Source: Todiramphus chloris collaris (lineage: Eukaryota > Chordata > Aves > Coraciiformes > Alcedinidae). From it: 64,000 nt of DNA. Below are positions 36,101-48,800 of this stretch, piece after piece (position 1 is the first letter of the stretch; every line of letters begins with the position of its first letter). The notes beneath the pieces were generated by a model that searched no databases, was not told the origin of the DNA, and saw only the letters and a list, made by a program, of their open reading frames with translations. The stretch is from positions 10,388,628 to 10,452,627 of the forward strand of contig JANVCC010000073.1 of assembly GCA_025345505.1 (NCBI GenBank), read 5' to 3'. Both the position numbers and the translations under genes were made by a program.

Positions 36101-38630
36101 ATATTCAGATTTGTAATTTAATTACATCTCCTTGTGAACTATGGTAGATGCTGCTTCAGTCTGGTATTTGCTGCTGCAGCAACTCTCACTGGCATAAAAA
36201 CTAGCAAACAAGCAGGATGTAATTCAAGAGCTCTTTACATCTATGTAACCACGGATACCTAAATGATGTATAAGACCAGTGTTTACAAAGTTTAGTACAT
36301 TGTTTCCAGAAATGGGAAGCACAGATTGTGAGTTGTCCCTGGAAAATAAGCACAAAAGATGAAAAGCAAAAGTAAAGTTGTACTTTTATGAAACAGTGTA
36401 CTGTAGTATGTTCTACTTTCAGCTGTTGTGCAGACTTTGATAGCTGAATTTCGTATTTAATGTTGTAACAGGGAACAAGTTGTGGGCATAGAAGCTTGTC
36501 TTCAGAGAGGCTATTGCACCAGGTAATGAGTTTATTGGTTAAAAAAAAAATCTCTGTAATATGAGCACTAGATGCTCCAGTTTCCTTTATCGTAAGTGCA
36601 GATCATAAACTCTCCTACAAAAATTATATTTAAAGCAAAAATAAATGCCTGCATAGCATGTCCTTTTCTTCTAGTTATATTGTATTTTACCTCCTATGCC
36701 GGTTGTAGTTTAACACAATTCCCTACCTGAGGTAGTTTGCTAAGGATATCTTTCATTTATCACTAGTTTGTTCAGATTTTTTTTTTTTTTTTCTTCTCAG
36801 GCAAAATGACCAGTTGTAGGATCAACAATTGCTGTTTCTTCCTGTACTACTTCAGAGTACAACATACTGTTGCCTCAGTTTCTACTCCCTAGGTTAATGA
36901 TATCTTCATTCACTCACTCATTCATTCATTTAAACCATTTTGTTTCAAGCTAGGTTAGAAAGGGTGCCCAGCTAAGACTATAAAATTCCTCAGCAATAAG
37001 TAAAGATGTAGAAAAAAACCCAACCTAGACCATTCAGGAAAAAGTCACACAAAGCAGCAGATCTTTTAAGTGTCCTGATGCTTTCCAGAGAGTCATCAGT
37101 ATCATCATGACCTGTTGTGGTTTTTTTTCTAGAGCTGGAAAAACATGGCTTGGGAGCATGTAGGGTATAAAAAATATGTATCTAAGGAAAAAATTATCTA
37201 CAAACTACACTAAACATTGACGTGTTTTGCTTTGACATAAGTTTTAAATAATTTCTAAGTGTTTATTGCTAAACCACTGGAAAATACCTCATTTTTCACT
37301 GCTGAAAACCAAGTAATCTGTTTCATGTTGATATGTATACAAAAGCCTCTAGGGAAAACTTTTATGAAATATAAGATTTTCCACATTTTTTCAGAGTTTG
37401 AAATAAAAACAGACAACAAAAGGCAGTCCTGAAAAATTTTAATAACAATTCAGTATTTTACTGATTTCAGTAGGTACAGATGACAGTTTCTTCATTTTAC
37501 CTAGCAAAATCCTCTAGGTAAGGTTAGCAGAGGCATATGTGGTGGACACTCTGAGGACTTGAGGGCTATTCTTCTGTTTATGGCATGTTCCTTATTTGCT
37601 TGTTCATGTTCACAACTTTGCATCATATGCTTTCCTCTGTATTTAATTTGATATGGAAAAGCTGCAGCCACAAAAGTCAACTGCTTCAAGACATTTGATC
37701 AAAGCTAGACCTGTAGTAGCTGGAGGCCACTACTTGCAGTAGCTGCAGGAGATTGTTCTTTTTCCTGTTCCAGTCCTTGGCATGCTATTTTACAATTTGC
37801 CTAATGTACATGTAAATAGGCTGTGGTCTGAGAAGGAGGCAAAAGATGAGGGATTGTTGGACAGTTGCTCTTAATTTAAAAGCATGACATTATCTTAAAA
37901 AAATTTAATATTTTAAATTAAAGCACCAGGAGACAAATTCCCCTTTCCTCCAGAACCCAGACACAGACTTGATTCAGAACTTTTGATGGAGAAGAAAGCT
38001 TTCCCTTAGCTTTATTGGCCTTTTAGAAAAACCCTCTATTTGGTTAAATACCATATGATCAGCAGTTCTCTTTGAATTACACCAGGGTCTAAGGCAATTT
38101 GTGAGCTCCCTGACAGCTGATTGCACCGAGTAGGAGGTGAGCACTCACACATGTACATTAACCTGCAAACCCATGCACAGAGGTGAAACCTGTTTTCACA
38201 AAATCTACCCTGCCATACAAACATGACAGATGTAAAGATTTGTGAAGAAAGCATTTACTTCACAGTTGTTTTTTGTTAATCTCTGCCATATAAACAGTGC
38301 AGTATTATATAGTGCACAGCTACTGCTTGCTTAAGAGTAAAGCGAACTGTGCAAAATCAACAGAGCTATGAACTTGATGGGAAAATTGTCCATGTAGAAA
38401 AGCCAACATTTGATCCTTACTACTGCAACTGGACTATTCACTAATAATACTCACTTATTCACTAGCTAAGTGAGTAACCATCCCGCTGATGTACCTATCC
38501 CACATTAGTTTCATTTCTGTTAGCTTTGCTACGATGACCAGGATGTCAACTGAGCTTCCAGATAGCATTTTGGTGTTTCATTTTTACTGATTATTTCAGT
38601 TTTACTGTTACACCCAACAGCTTGAAGCCA
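27196..38630. other. Gene desert, left part
   Basis: No gene is recognised. There are T/G-rich or A/C-rich low-complexity patches at about 27867-27897 and 30588-30625, T-runs near 35947 and 36779, and a short TCAT/TCAC repeat at about 36906-36930. Sequence around 31.2-34.0 kb is less AT-rich and holds one 157-codon minus-strand frame, listed separately. Confidence 0.5.
31197..31670 (-). other. Unassigned 157-codon open frame
   Basis: This is one of the longest ATG-started frames in the window outside SLITRK4, the CR1 copies and the CpG island. The product is basic and serine-rich with no signal peptide, membrane segment or domain I recognise. There is no obvious poly(A) signal, promoter or splice context that would make it a gene. 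About 150 codons can occur by chance in 64 kb of moderate-GC sequence, so I do not call it a CDS. Confidence 0.2.
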
Positions 38631-38647
38631 TGACGTCACTATTTAGG
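38631..38647 (+). promoter_or_regulatory. Full CRE overlapping a CArG-like motif
   Basis: A perfect palindromic CRE, TGACGTCA (38631-38638), overlaps ACTATTTAGG (38638-38647), which is one mismatch from the SRF CArG box. CREB/SRF pairs are found in activity-regulated neuronal promoters and enhancers (established). Function here is inferred. Confidence 0.4.
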
Positions 38648-38649
38648 GG

Positions 38650-38731
38650 CTTTATGCTGTACGCAGCAGTGTGAGGAGTCTGCAGTAAAAATATGTTCTT
38701 CCTCTGCAGTACTTACTTTTAGCAGGTAAGT
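38650..38731 (+). other. Possible non-coding exon with a consensus splice donor
   Basis: CAG|GTAAGT, the best possible donor, spans 38723-38731, about 90 bases downstream of the CRE. A good acceptor, TTCTTCCTCTGCAG, ends at 38709 and would leave a 16-base micro-exon; alternatively the donor closes a first exon started near the CRE. No coding potential is seen. Confidence 0.25.
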
Positions 38732-39350
38732 GATTCAGGTTTAGGTAAGGAATATCACTTTAAATGTGCTATTTTCTTTATTTTTTTTTAAACCAATGTC
38801 ACAGTAGAACCTCAATATGCCTAATATATGGCATGCTGCTATGAATATTATAATAATGATTGTTTATATTAGAGTTTCTTTGTCCTGGGTCTGAGTTATT
38901 TTGTAAGAAGCTTACATTTTATTAATCTAAAGCAACAACACCAACAAATACCCCTCTAACTTTCAAGCCAACCTCAGTATGAAAAGATACTGAAGTCTTA
39001 TAACTCAGAAGTCAAATTAAACCACTCGCAAAGATATTAATTATTCAAGTCTCAAGATTTTAAATAAATCTTGCTTTTTAAAATATAATTTTGAATGCTT
39101 GAGATTAACAAAATAAATTCTTTGATAATAACAATAAAATTCTTTGATAATCATGTAAGCTCTGAAAGTGATACTTATCTATACAACTCCTACGTTTAAC
39201 TGTATGAAGGACATTCATCCATCCAAATGTAGCTGGATTCTCCCAGAAACATCTGTAGTAAGTGTGAAGAAGGAAACTTGTGTGGTCAGACCTAAGGGGG
39301 GAGGGCTGGGGTGAAGATGATGTTTGGCTCAGAGCTCCCACATGGTCCCC

Positions 39351-39364
39351 GTTGCTGTGGAAAC
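39351..39364. promoter_or_regulatory. RFX X-box-like motif, imperfect
   Basis: GTTGCTGTGGAAAC fits the RFX X-box layout GTTGCC-NN-GGAAAC/GGCAAC, with one off-consensus base in the left half. It lies 492 bases left of the stronger site at 39843. Confidence 0.35.
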
Positions 39365-39842
39365 GACAGCCTTTGCAGTGCCTATTGCATATATATATGT
39401 TCAGGAGAGCCATCTCTTCTGTATGTCATTAGAAGGAGTCTAAAACGAAGCCGATCAATTAAGGGCCTGTGTTATGAGGACAAAATGTAGACAAAAACTG
39501 TGCTCTGAAAAATAAGTAATGAATCATCCTTTTATACAGTGGCATATAGTTACATCCAAATGCCATGTTGTGCTTCTTGGGGAGAAGAAAAGAATGATAA
39601 AATGGATCTTTGCTTTTCAACTCAATTGCTTACAACCTTTCACATGTCTTCCTTATCCTCATTAGTGAGCCAATCAATACATAATACTCCCCCTCCATTC
39701 ATCCACTACTTTGTGAATAAGATCATATTATACGATTATTTCTTAAATTAACAAGGCTGAAGCTCTGAGAAGTGGATGTTTCCACTTAAAGCACATTTCC
39801 TTCTGCTGTTCGCAGTTTGTTTGTATGAGCGACTGTCTGATT

Positions 39843-39856
39843 GTTACCCAGGCAAC
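39843..39856. promoter_or_regulatory. RFX X-box motif, near-perfect palindrome
   Basis: GTTACCCAGGCAAC matches the X-box consensus GTTRCC-NN-GGYAAC exactly. RFX factors bind such sites in ciliary and neuronal genes (established). It lies about 21.7 kb downstream of the SLITRK4 ATG. Confidence 0.45.
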
Positions 39857-42800
39857 CAACACAGGCGTGAATTTGATTAGATATAGTTTCACAGATGTGG
39901 GCAGTGTTTCAAGCATTGTTTGGTGTTTCTGTAGGAAAAAGAATTCAGTTTCCTAACTTTTGAGAGTTTTTGTTTGAAGGACAGCAAGGAAAAAAGCAAA
40001 GAGCTTAAAATAATCATTTTTAGTTGGGGTTATCTCCGCTTGTTAGTTATTATTTGTGTTTGGTAAACAGTTCCTCATCCTACATAAAGAAAAATGTGGA
40101 AAAATTCCAGTATTGACAGCAGACATGTAAAAGTACAAGAATTTTTATTGTCTCCACTGAAGCAGATTAGATTATTATAATAACTCTAGAAGATAACATC
40201 AGTAAAATGTGAAGACTGACCGGTCATATTCTAATAATAAGAGTACTGGGAACATATTCTGATGCTTAGCTATGCACGGTCTGTCTTGTGAAGAGGCAGT
40301 ATGGTATTTTAACTGATGGCATCATTGTGCTCAGTGTGCTTATTTCTCCAGTGGAATTTGCAGATGCAAATGTCTGTGGAATGTGTAGCTAGAGGACAAT
40401 GGTTTGACATTCTTCATGAGCTCTCCTGGAGAGCAAAGATCTTTCTTTTCCTGTTACAAAACCAGAAGGGGGAAGTAAACTTTGGAGATAAAATAAAATA
40501 AAATTAAATTAACTCCCCCTAATACTGAGCATTTCATGTTTCAGAATGCAATTCTGTTTTGTACAGACATAAGCCTACATGTTCAGCTTAGTTTCCAGGT
40601 ACAAAATTCAGGGGAGCTGAGATTTTCTGTTCTGTTTCAAGCTAAACTCTTAGAGTAAATGAGATTAACTATGTAACTGTGATCACTTGCTTGGGATTAC
40701 AATGACCTGCAGCCTGGGAGCTGGAAACAAGCCTTCCCCCACTCTAGATTCTGTAACCTTGAGAGCTATGCACTCTCCTGCAAAAGTACATCAGAATAAC
40801 TTCTTGTGAGCAAATGAACTTTTCTTTTATGCCCCCATTCTTGAAAAGGAATGATTTGGCTGCCAGTGGAACTATAATTTCTACCTAATCTGTGATTTTA
40901 TAAGACTATAACCTTTAAGGAAAAACAACTCATGATGACATTGTCCATGTCTCTGTGAGTGGTGAGTTATTTGCTAGCAGATTTTGGGTTTTTTTTTGGT
41001 GAACTCCAACCAAATTTGCAAATATCAATTAATTTGATAGCACAGAGAGATGTGGAAGATATTAAGTTCTTAGACATTCTGTTAAAATTGGAAGCTTAGT
41101 AAACGGAAAAGCCCTTAGTGAAAGAAAAACAGGGAGTACTCCATTGCTCTCAGTTGAGTTTATAGCAGCCATATAACCAGTAAACCCTTCAGGCAACTCC
41201 TTGCCTGCATAGCACAAGGCAGAGCTAGCAGAATGGCTCGTTTAATGTAGGATATAGCAGGATAACAACAGAATATGTCTGTGGACAAGTGCGAACTGCT
41301 GTCAGAGAGGAGATTAATACCAACAGGGACTGGAAATATGCAGGACATAACCACTGTGGGGAAACAAGAGTTATCGGGGTACATGGGATGGGGATGATAA
41401 TAGGACAGGAGTTATCCGGAAGCCAGACTTTGTAATTTCTGCTGTTCATGAGACAGTTTGTTTTGCCACATCATTTGGCTATGATTTGATCCTGGTAGTC
41501 TGTAGGGCAAATGAAAGAAGCTGTTACAGATCAAAACTTCATTAACGGAATGACTCCTGCCAAGTTGAATGGCTCTTGAACTGGGATCCTGTTTGGGAAA
41601 AATAAGTAATAAGGGATCAAAAAAGAGGAATAATAATTGAGAGTAATTAAAAATCCATAACCAGAAGGCTAGATTTGTAATATAGCTCAACCTTCTTGAT
41701 TGCTCATCATTTAAAGTTGCAGCCAGTGAGCAAAAGACTCCTTGAGATTGAGGTGAGATTTTTTACTGAAAGACTTAGGAGATATGCGCAACTATATAGT
41801 TTAAAATGTAATATTTCTTTCATAGGTTTCAGAAAATAACATAGCTACTCGTAACTATGTGTTCTAATAAAAGAAGCTCTTTTTCTGAACCTCGTCAATA
41901 CAGGTAGATGTATTTTTTTCTGCAGATGTGTTTCTTATTCACTGTTGTTAACTGAAAAAGTGTGAGAATGACTTCTGTCCTTCCAGCTGATTGCCAGTAA
42001 GTGTTAACCATCTGTGCTTTGTAATCAAATGATATTGTTTCTGCAGCTAAACTAGGTAAGTAGAACCATTTTTTAATAAGACAATTGCTAGGATTGCACA
42101 CTTTTTGACTGTGCAAAAAACTCTTTTTGCTCCATGCATGACTAGGAAATTTGCATATTCCTATTTCTATGTTTATATTTTCTTTGGCAAGTTTATATTT
42201 GCACAAAGAAGAGCCATCTTCCAGTGCAAGTGTGGTCAAAAAACTGTTTACGTGATTGCTAAGAAGCAAGACAAATACTGAAACCTCTACTCTTCAGAGT
42301 TAACCAGCCTCTCAATCTCACATTGTTGCTCTCCATTTGCCTAACAGTGGGTACCAATTGTGGCTCTTTGACCATTTTTGACAGTTAAAACAGAATGTGT
42401 TATTTGAAATGAAGAGGGAGAAGAGGAATTAAGATAATTCAATACAATTTCATCACCTAGTAAATGAAATGGGAGTGGATTTTGCTGTCTCATTTGAATT
42501 CAGAGTACAATCTTCTCTGCATACCAAGGTAATAATTCTGGTTTAAATATCCACATGCACTAGGAAATACACACATGCACAGAGCCCAAGTTGTGTAAAT
42601 GCAAGAAGAAAAATAAATCATTTTTTATTTTGTTTTCTATTTTTCCTCATCCTTTATACTGTCAGATGAAGCACCACAAGGGGACTCTAAAACCTCTATT
42701 TCTGTGTAGCTAGGTGCTTTTTGTACAGGGTGGCTGTTAGTTTGAATTCACAGAAATGGACTCAGATAAAGAATGATAAGTCACATGTTAGTGATGGTTT

Positions 42801-45800
42801 ATGTCCTCTAAGAAATGAACAAAGAGGCCCTGTCAGGGCTGTAGATCTGGTACATGCTAATTGTACTGAGCAACAGATCACATTGTTGTAAATGTTAAGG
42901 ATACACAGACAAAAGCTTGTCAGTCCTTATAAATTTTCAAGCCACATAGAGAGAAATGGTAATTTTCCTGTGTGTTAAATTCCCCTCTAGAAAGAAATTT
43001 CAACTCATACATTTTAATAGTAGCAATAATAAAACTGGTTTATATAACACCGTTGTAATAAGCATAACGTATATTCTTGACATAAGCATACACAGATGTA
43101 GAAACATTAAAAATACCAAAGAATAAAACAGCTGGATGTTGTTCCTGAGTTGTTCAAATGCTCAGGCTACCAGACAGTTTCACAGGAATGAGAGCTCACT
43201 AGCATCTTGCATTTAAGTAGCAGCAGAAATTATCCAGTATTTAGTCTTTAACATAAACTGCTACATGCTCAGCAACAGCCCTTCCCAACTCACCCTAGTG
43301 TCCTGAGCAATATCACAACTGGATTCTGCCAGTTTTACACAAGTTCAGCAGCACTATAAATTCTGTGGGGTTACTTGGATGGGAAATTCTTCATCCTAAA
43401 AATGCTTCAATATAACCAGCTCAAAAATGATATACTGTTGTCATCAGTAAATTCACTTTTACCTGTATGGTGGAATCACCTATGTAGGAATGGAAAAGCT
43501 AAAGGATCAATGTAACAAAATACAGCTCATATCCATCAAGAATTTTTCTACTTTTGACTTTAAAACAAGAAAATTATTATTATTAATAATAATAATAAAC
43601 AAAACTAACCAAACAACAACAAACAACAAAACCAAAAAAAACCAAAAACCAACGAAAATGAAATTATAAGGTCGTTTATACCAAAGCTCCAAAGAATTTA
43701 AGATGTTATACAAATACGTTGTAATTATAAAAAAAAAAAACAAACAAACCCAGAGAACAGAAAATAAACTGCTGCTTCAAGTTTATGGTTGAATAGTTTC
43801 TTCACTAGCTAAAAACCACAGAGAACTGAACTGGTATACATCCAGAGTGTATATCTGGGTGTACACCCGTTGTTTGTACTGTTGTATTCACACTTCTGGA
43901 TTAAGATGAGGTTGTGCTATCTCAGAGTACAGGGAAATTGCTCAGGCTTTCTTGAAGTAACTGAGGAGACAGGAGAATGTATGCTTACTATGCATGGATT
44001 TTGTCCTTTTTTTTTAAAAGATCTTGAGTCTCACTGAGGATCCAGAGTGCTCAGCATCACTATGACCACTTTTCAAAAGAACTGTATGAATCTACATCAA
44101 GACTTAAAGTGCTTTAAGTACTTGTAAATATCAAGCACCTACCTTTAAAAGTGGCCAGCACACCTTTGAAAATAGGGCTATATTATTAATGAATCTACTG
44201 TCTTATAACAGTCAGAAGTTACATGAGTATCATTTCTCTTAAATGAGAAGGTCTGTGTAGTAAGATCTTCTTGTTCCAGAGTGCCCACGTAATGTCACCT
44301 GCCACTGCAGGTGTTCACTGCCATCACTGGGCAGCTGGGCCACCCAGAATAGGAGCTGTATACCTTGGACCAGCGTGCCACTTCCGCAGTTGAGTTACTT
44401 TAATGGTTCAGATTCTGAGACGCATCAGTAAGGATGGAGCTGCGTGAGAAGTTGGCTTCTCTCTTAGTCGCTGATTAAAGCGTAGGTATGAGGTGGGACT
44501 GGCTGCACTGATACCAAGCTCTTGTGCTCACGTGGTATTACTGTGAGACTGAATTACCCACATACTGTAAGACTCCGTGATTTGGGATTTGCATATGTGA
44601 GAAACAGACTAATTTGTTACAGTAAAAATAAATCCAAGCTTCACAGTCCTGACATCTCCCCTCTAGGTGACATGGTATTTGGGCACTGTAATATCTAGAC
44701 CGATAACAATGCTGTTCCACCCAAAAGAGCAGTAAAGGCCTGCCTCAGGCTATAGAAAGGAAAATTTCTGACTCATCGGGGAAGAGAATAAAAAGAGAAT
44801 TTAAGATGCTCTTCCTGGAGCAGAGGAAGTCTCTCAGAAAATCACAATGTACAGTCATTCAGATGCATTGTGCCTGGGGGCAAAACTATTTCAACTATAA
44901 ATGTTTAAGTTTTTAAACCTTGTATTAATGTATTTTTCTTCATTTATGTATTAAATTTGTTCCTAACAGAGTACACTTTAGATTCTGTGGTAGACTGGAA
45001 TTGTAAGTATTTCTAAAGGGAGTAAAAGATATATTGCTTTGGGGTTTCTGATATGAATAGCCTGTTCCACTTCTTAAGCAAGAATTTTGAGTCTATCTGC
45101 TGCTTCACTGAAGATACAACATAATTGTCTTCCTTGTAATGCATTTCATTTCTAATTTGATTTGGAAAAAAAGCCCCGACAACCTAACAATAAAAACACC
45201 AAAACCAAATCTGATTGATAGACGTCCAGACTGTTCCTTGTAATTAAAAAAAATACTTCTATTCAGTATCCACAGGAACAAATTTTTTATAACTTTGAAT
45301 TAAAAAATCTTAAGTTCTTCAATCTGGGAGAGCAAAACTACTAGAGTGACTTTCTTTGTTTCTACTCCAAGTCCAGATCTGTATCACGCTTTCCAATTTC
45401 AATTTATTCATAATGGCAAGTATTTTGATACATAGACTAAATTGCTCAAAGGTTTGTATTTGTCTAACCATTTCCTCTTATAATAAATTCTCTAGATATT
45501 CACTTGCAGGAGTATTAATATGTTTTTTGCTACAAGAAGAAACTATGGGAATCAGACATGAATATGTGCCAGAAACTGAAATATAAAGTAATAATTTCTG
45601 ATTTAATTATAAATGTATTTGGTAGTATGAAAGATAGAGGATTGCACTGTGTTGGTGGAAAGTCAGGGGATTCCTTTAGCAGTGATGGTGCTGTTCATGG
45701 CAATATCTGAGAAACAACCATATCTGTACACATTTCTTAGGTTTTTGGTGTCAGTGGAGTCATATTCTCTTTCAGTAGCCATGAATGTTGCCTCATTCAT

Positions 45801-48800
45801 GTGATTAATTTGTCCAGCTGCCACTCAGTTTTATAATTGTTATCTCAGGTGCCTGCCCTTATTCCTCCTTTGCCTCTTCCTATTGTAAAGCTCTTGAAAA
45901 TTTAAAAAACAAACAAAAAAAAGGAGTAAAATCCTAGAAGCAATACATCAACATAAACAGCATGGAGGTGAAAGTGGTAAGTTTATCGAGGAGAGGTGAT
46001 GGAAATTGATTTCATTTATGGTGCAGGTAGAGAGAAGATGGAAAAAAGGATAGAAGTTCACTTGGTCATCATTTGGTTTAATGTGGTCCATCTTATGATC
46101 ACTGGGTGCTAAATAGTTCAGCAAAATGGTGCTACTGTAGGCAATGACTACACAGTAGAAGTTTAAGGGAAGGCAGTTTAGTGTCCTCAGGCTACAATCT
46201 GTCTCTATTTTAGTAGTGTTTTCTCCAAATGTTGTTGTCTGTTCCTGTTTGTGGATTTTGTTTTGGTTTTGTTGTTTTGTTTTTTTTTTTTTTTCAGGGG
46301 AAAGCACAATGCATATTTATTGCTTTACACTTCCACCTCTTGAACAGAAAACTCAAGCCAAGATTTTTGTTATGACTGCAGGCTACCATTTGCAAACTGC
46401 TGGTAATCACAGTGTATTGTAACCTCAAGGTACCTAGAGGAGTTTCAATGGAAGTTTATGTAAAACCTTGAAATGTGTATGTTTCTGGGAAACTTCTTAC
46501 TGACTCTACTGTAAAGGTGTAGATGTAAAAACACAGGTAATTTTTCAATCTAGCTCTGCTTAAACTAGAGCACATAAACAGCAACTGAGATTAGAGTGCA
46601 ATTTTGGTTCTTTCTACAGCTGTGCAGGAAAGGTCATCTATTTCCCAAAGAACTTTCAGTCAAAATGGTGGAGTCAGTAGGTGAAAAAGGAAAGGGAATT
46701 ATCTTCATTTTTCAAGGTTCTGTGATCTAGGCCGCAATAAAAACCCCACTAGAAACAAAAGTTTCATGAGAATCTCAATAATTGAAAAAGATAAATGAAA
46801 ACCCACAGTTTCTTTGGAAACCCCTTTTGTATTAGTCACATACTGTCTTCCTTATACTATCTTCCTATAGACTACTTTTGATGAATATTTATGTTATAAC
46901 AGACTTTCAGTAGGAAAACTTAATATGGTGCCACAGAACAGAAAAGATGTACATCTTTGTGATGTGCAGTTCCTGGCATAATGTATTAGCTAAAAAGGGA
47001 GATGCAGAACAGAAATGCTACACATCCATCAAACCTTATAATGGTCTTCCCCTCCTGTTCATAGACTTTGTAATAGTGGTAATGAGCAGTATGTGTTGGT
47101 GTGGTAGGGAAACGAGATTGTATTGTATTGAGATTGATGCAACTATGTGATGGGGGCTGTAAGAATTCGACAAGTTACTGTCTGCTGGAGTTCTAAAGAA
47201 AGGAGAGGCTGAGGTCTGCATGGCAATTCATACTTGTTTGAATTCACACTTTGGTTGTTTCTAAAAAAATCTGCTTGTAAATGGCAGTGGGTGTTTTATT
47301 TAAGAAGACAAGTGCACTTGGAATCAGTTTTCCTGGAAGATACTTGTCAGGGTCTGAAAGATGCTTTCAAAAGTTGAAAGAAACAGTCTGAAATCTCAAA
47401 AAAAATGTAATGTACTGTAGCAAACCTGGAATGAAAGCTTTATTTTGAAAAAGAGCAACTAGTTGAGCCATCAAAATGTAACATAATGAGGTATTTAACA
47501 AAAAATTCCTGGCTTCTTCCAGGAAATTCTCAATGTCCTTCTTTAGTTGTCATGTGCAACTTCCACTTAGTTCCTAGAGTTCAATTTATAAACTCTGAGG
47601 GCAGAACACTTTTGAAACTACTAAGCCCAGTGTCTTTCTCCCCAGATATGTGTAATTTATATTGCTAAAGACATTGTAAGACTATGCGGGAGAAAAAAGT
47701 ATGTGTGTACAGTACGCTGTTGCTAAGATGATTATCCATCTGAAGGCCTGACCATCAGCCAAGATTTCAAACAAATCAAATACAGGAAAATGAAACTCTG
47801 CAGTGCTCTCATGGAAGTCCGGTTCAGATCCAGTTTGATTTTTCCCCTCTTCCATTTCCCCTATTGGCTCAAGGTAGCTGCAGGTACAATTGGGCTGCCC
47901 AGGGAAGGGAGTGCTTTTTCTGTGTACAAGCTGGCCTGCTGAAAGCTCAGGTTTGGGACTTGTTGGGGCTGCTTGCTAAAAGATGAATTATTCCAAAGGC
48001 TGAGCATCCTGAAGGAGTCATCACCTTCTCTGTCACTTTTTCTGGCTTTGTTAGTAAACACTTCTCACCTGTGACAGTTGCTGATAAATCTCAGACAGGA
48101 GTTTCTGGTCTATTATAAACAGCTTTCAGTTGCTCCCCTGAGGGAGGTGTTTTTGAGAATTTGGCATGTCTTACGCTCAGATGGCAGCATTAGCTTTTCC
48201 GGTGTCTTTAGCTCACTTGTCAAGAATGTTAACAAGATGGTGGGATGTTTCCCTCTCTTGCCTCTACACCTGGGATCAAGAATGGTCATACTAGTGTCAA
48301 AACCTTCACATGCCTAAAGTAGGTTTCAGCTGTAAAATCCACAACAACAGCAACCCCAACAGGCAAACTTCAATCCTAAGAGACTACTTAAAAATATCTG
48401 CTGTACTCCATGCAATTTCATTTCCTTTCTGTCCGAAATTAGTTTCTGTGGTGGTCTGATTTACACTGAACTTCAGATAGGGTGCTTAAGACAGGTACCA
48501 CCACAAGCTCTTTCTATGCAGTTCCTAAACCTCCCTCATCCATAGAGTACCAGTCTGTGCACTGCTGGAGTTCTTACGAAGTCCCAGCAAAGGCAGCAGT
48601 ATGAGACACAGGTTTAAGTTTGGCGTGAGCCTCAGCACCTTGTTGAACTGGGATTTGAATTACCATAATTACAAGAACAGAGTATGAAAACTAAATTATA
48701 TGTTTACACAAATGAATGAAAAATATGCTGGGTTCCAAAGTTCTCCCATTGTATTTACTGTCAAAAGACATGCAAATCTACAATGGTGTTTACATTTTAG

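Noticed and set aside
36726..36745. let-7-like seed wording (TGAGGTAGT)
   Set aside because: Only the first nine bases agree. The following bases differ from let-7 and I see no complementary arm that would form a precursor hairpin.
42668..42688. CTCF-like wording CCACAAGGGG
   Set aside because: A partial core match only; such matches are expected by chance in 64 kb.
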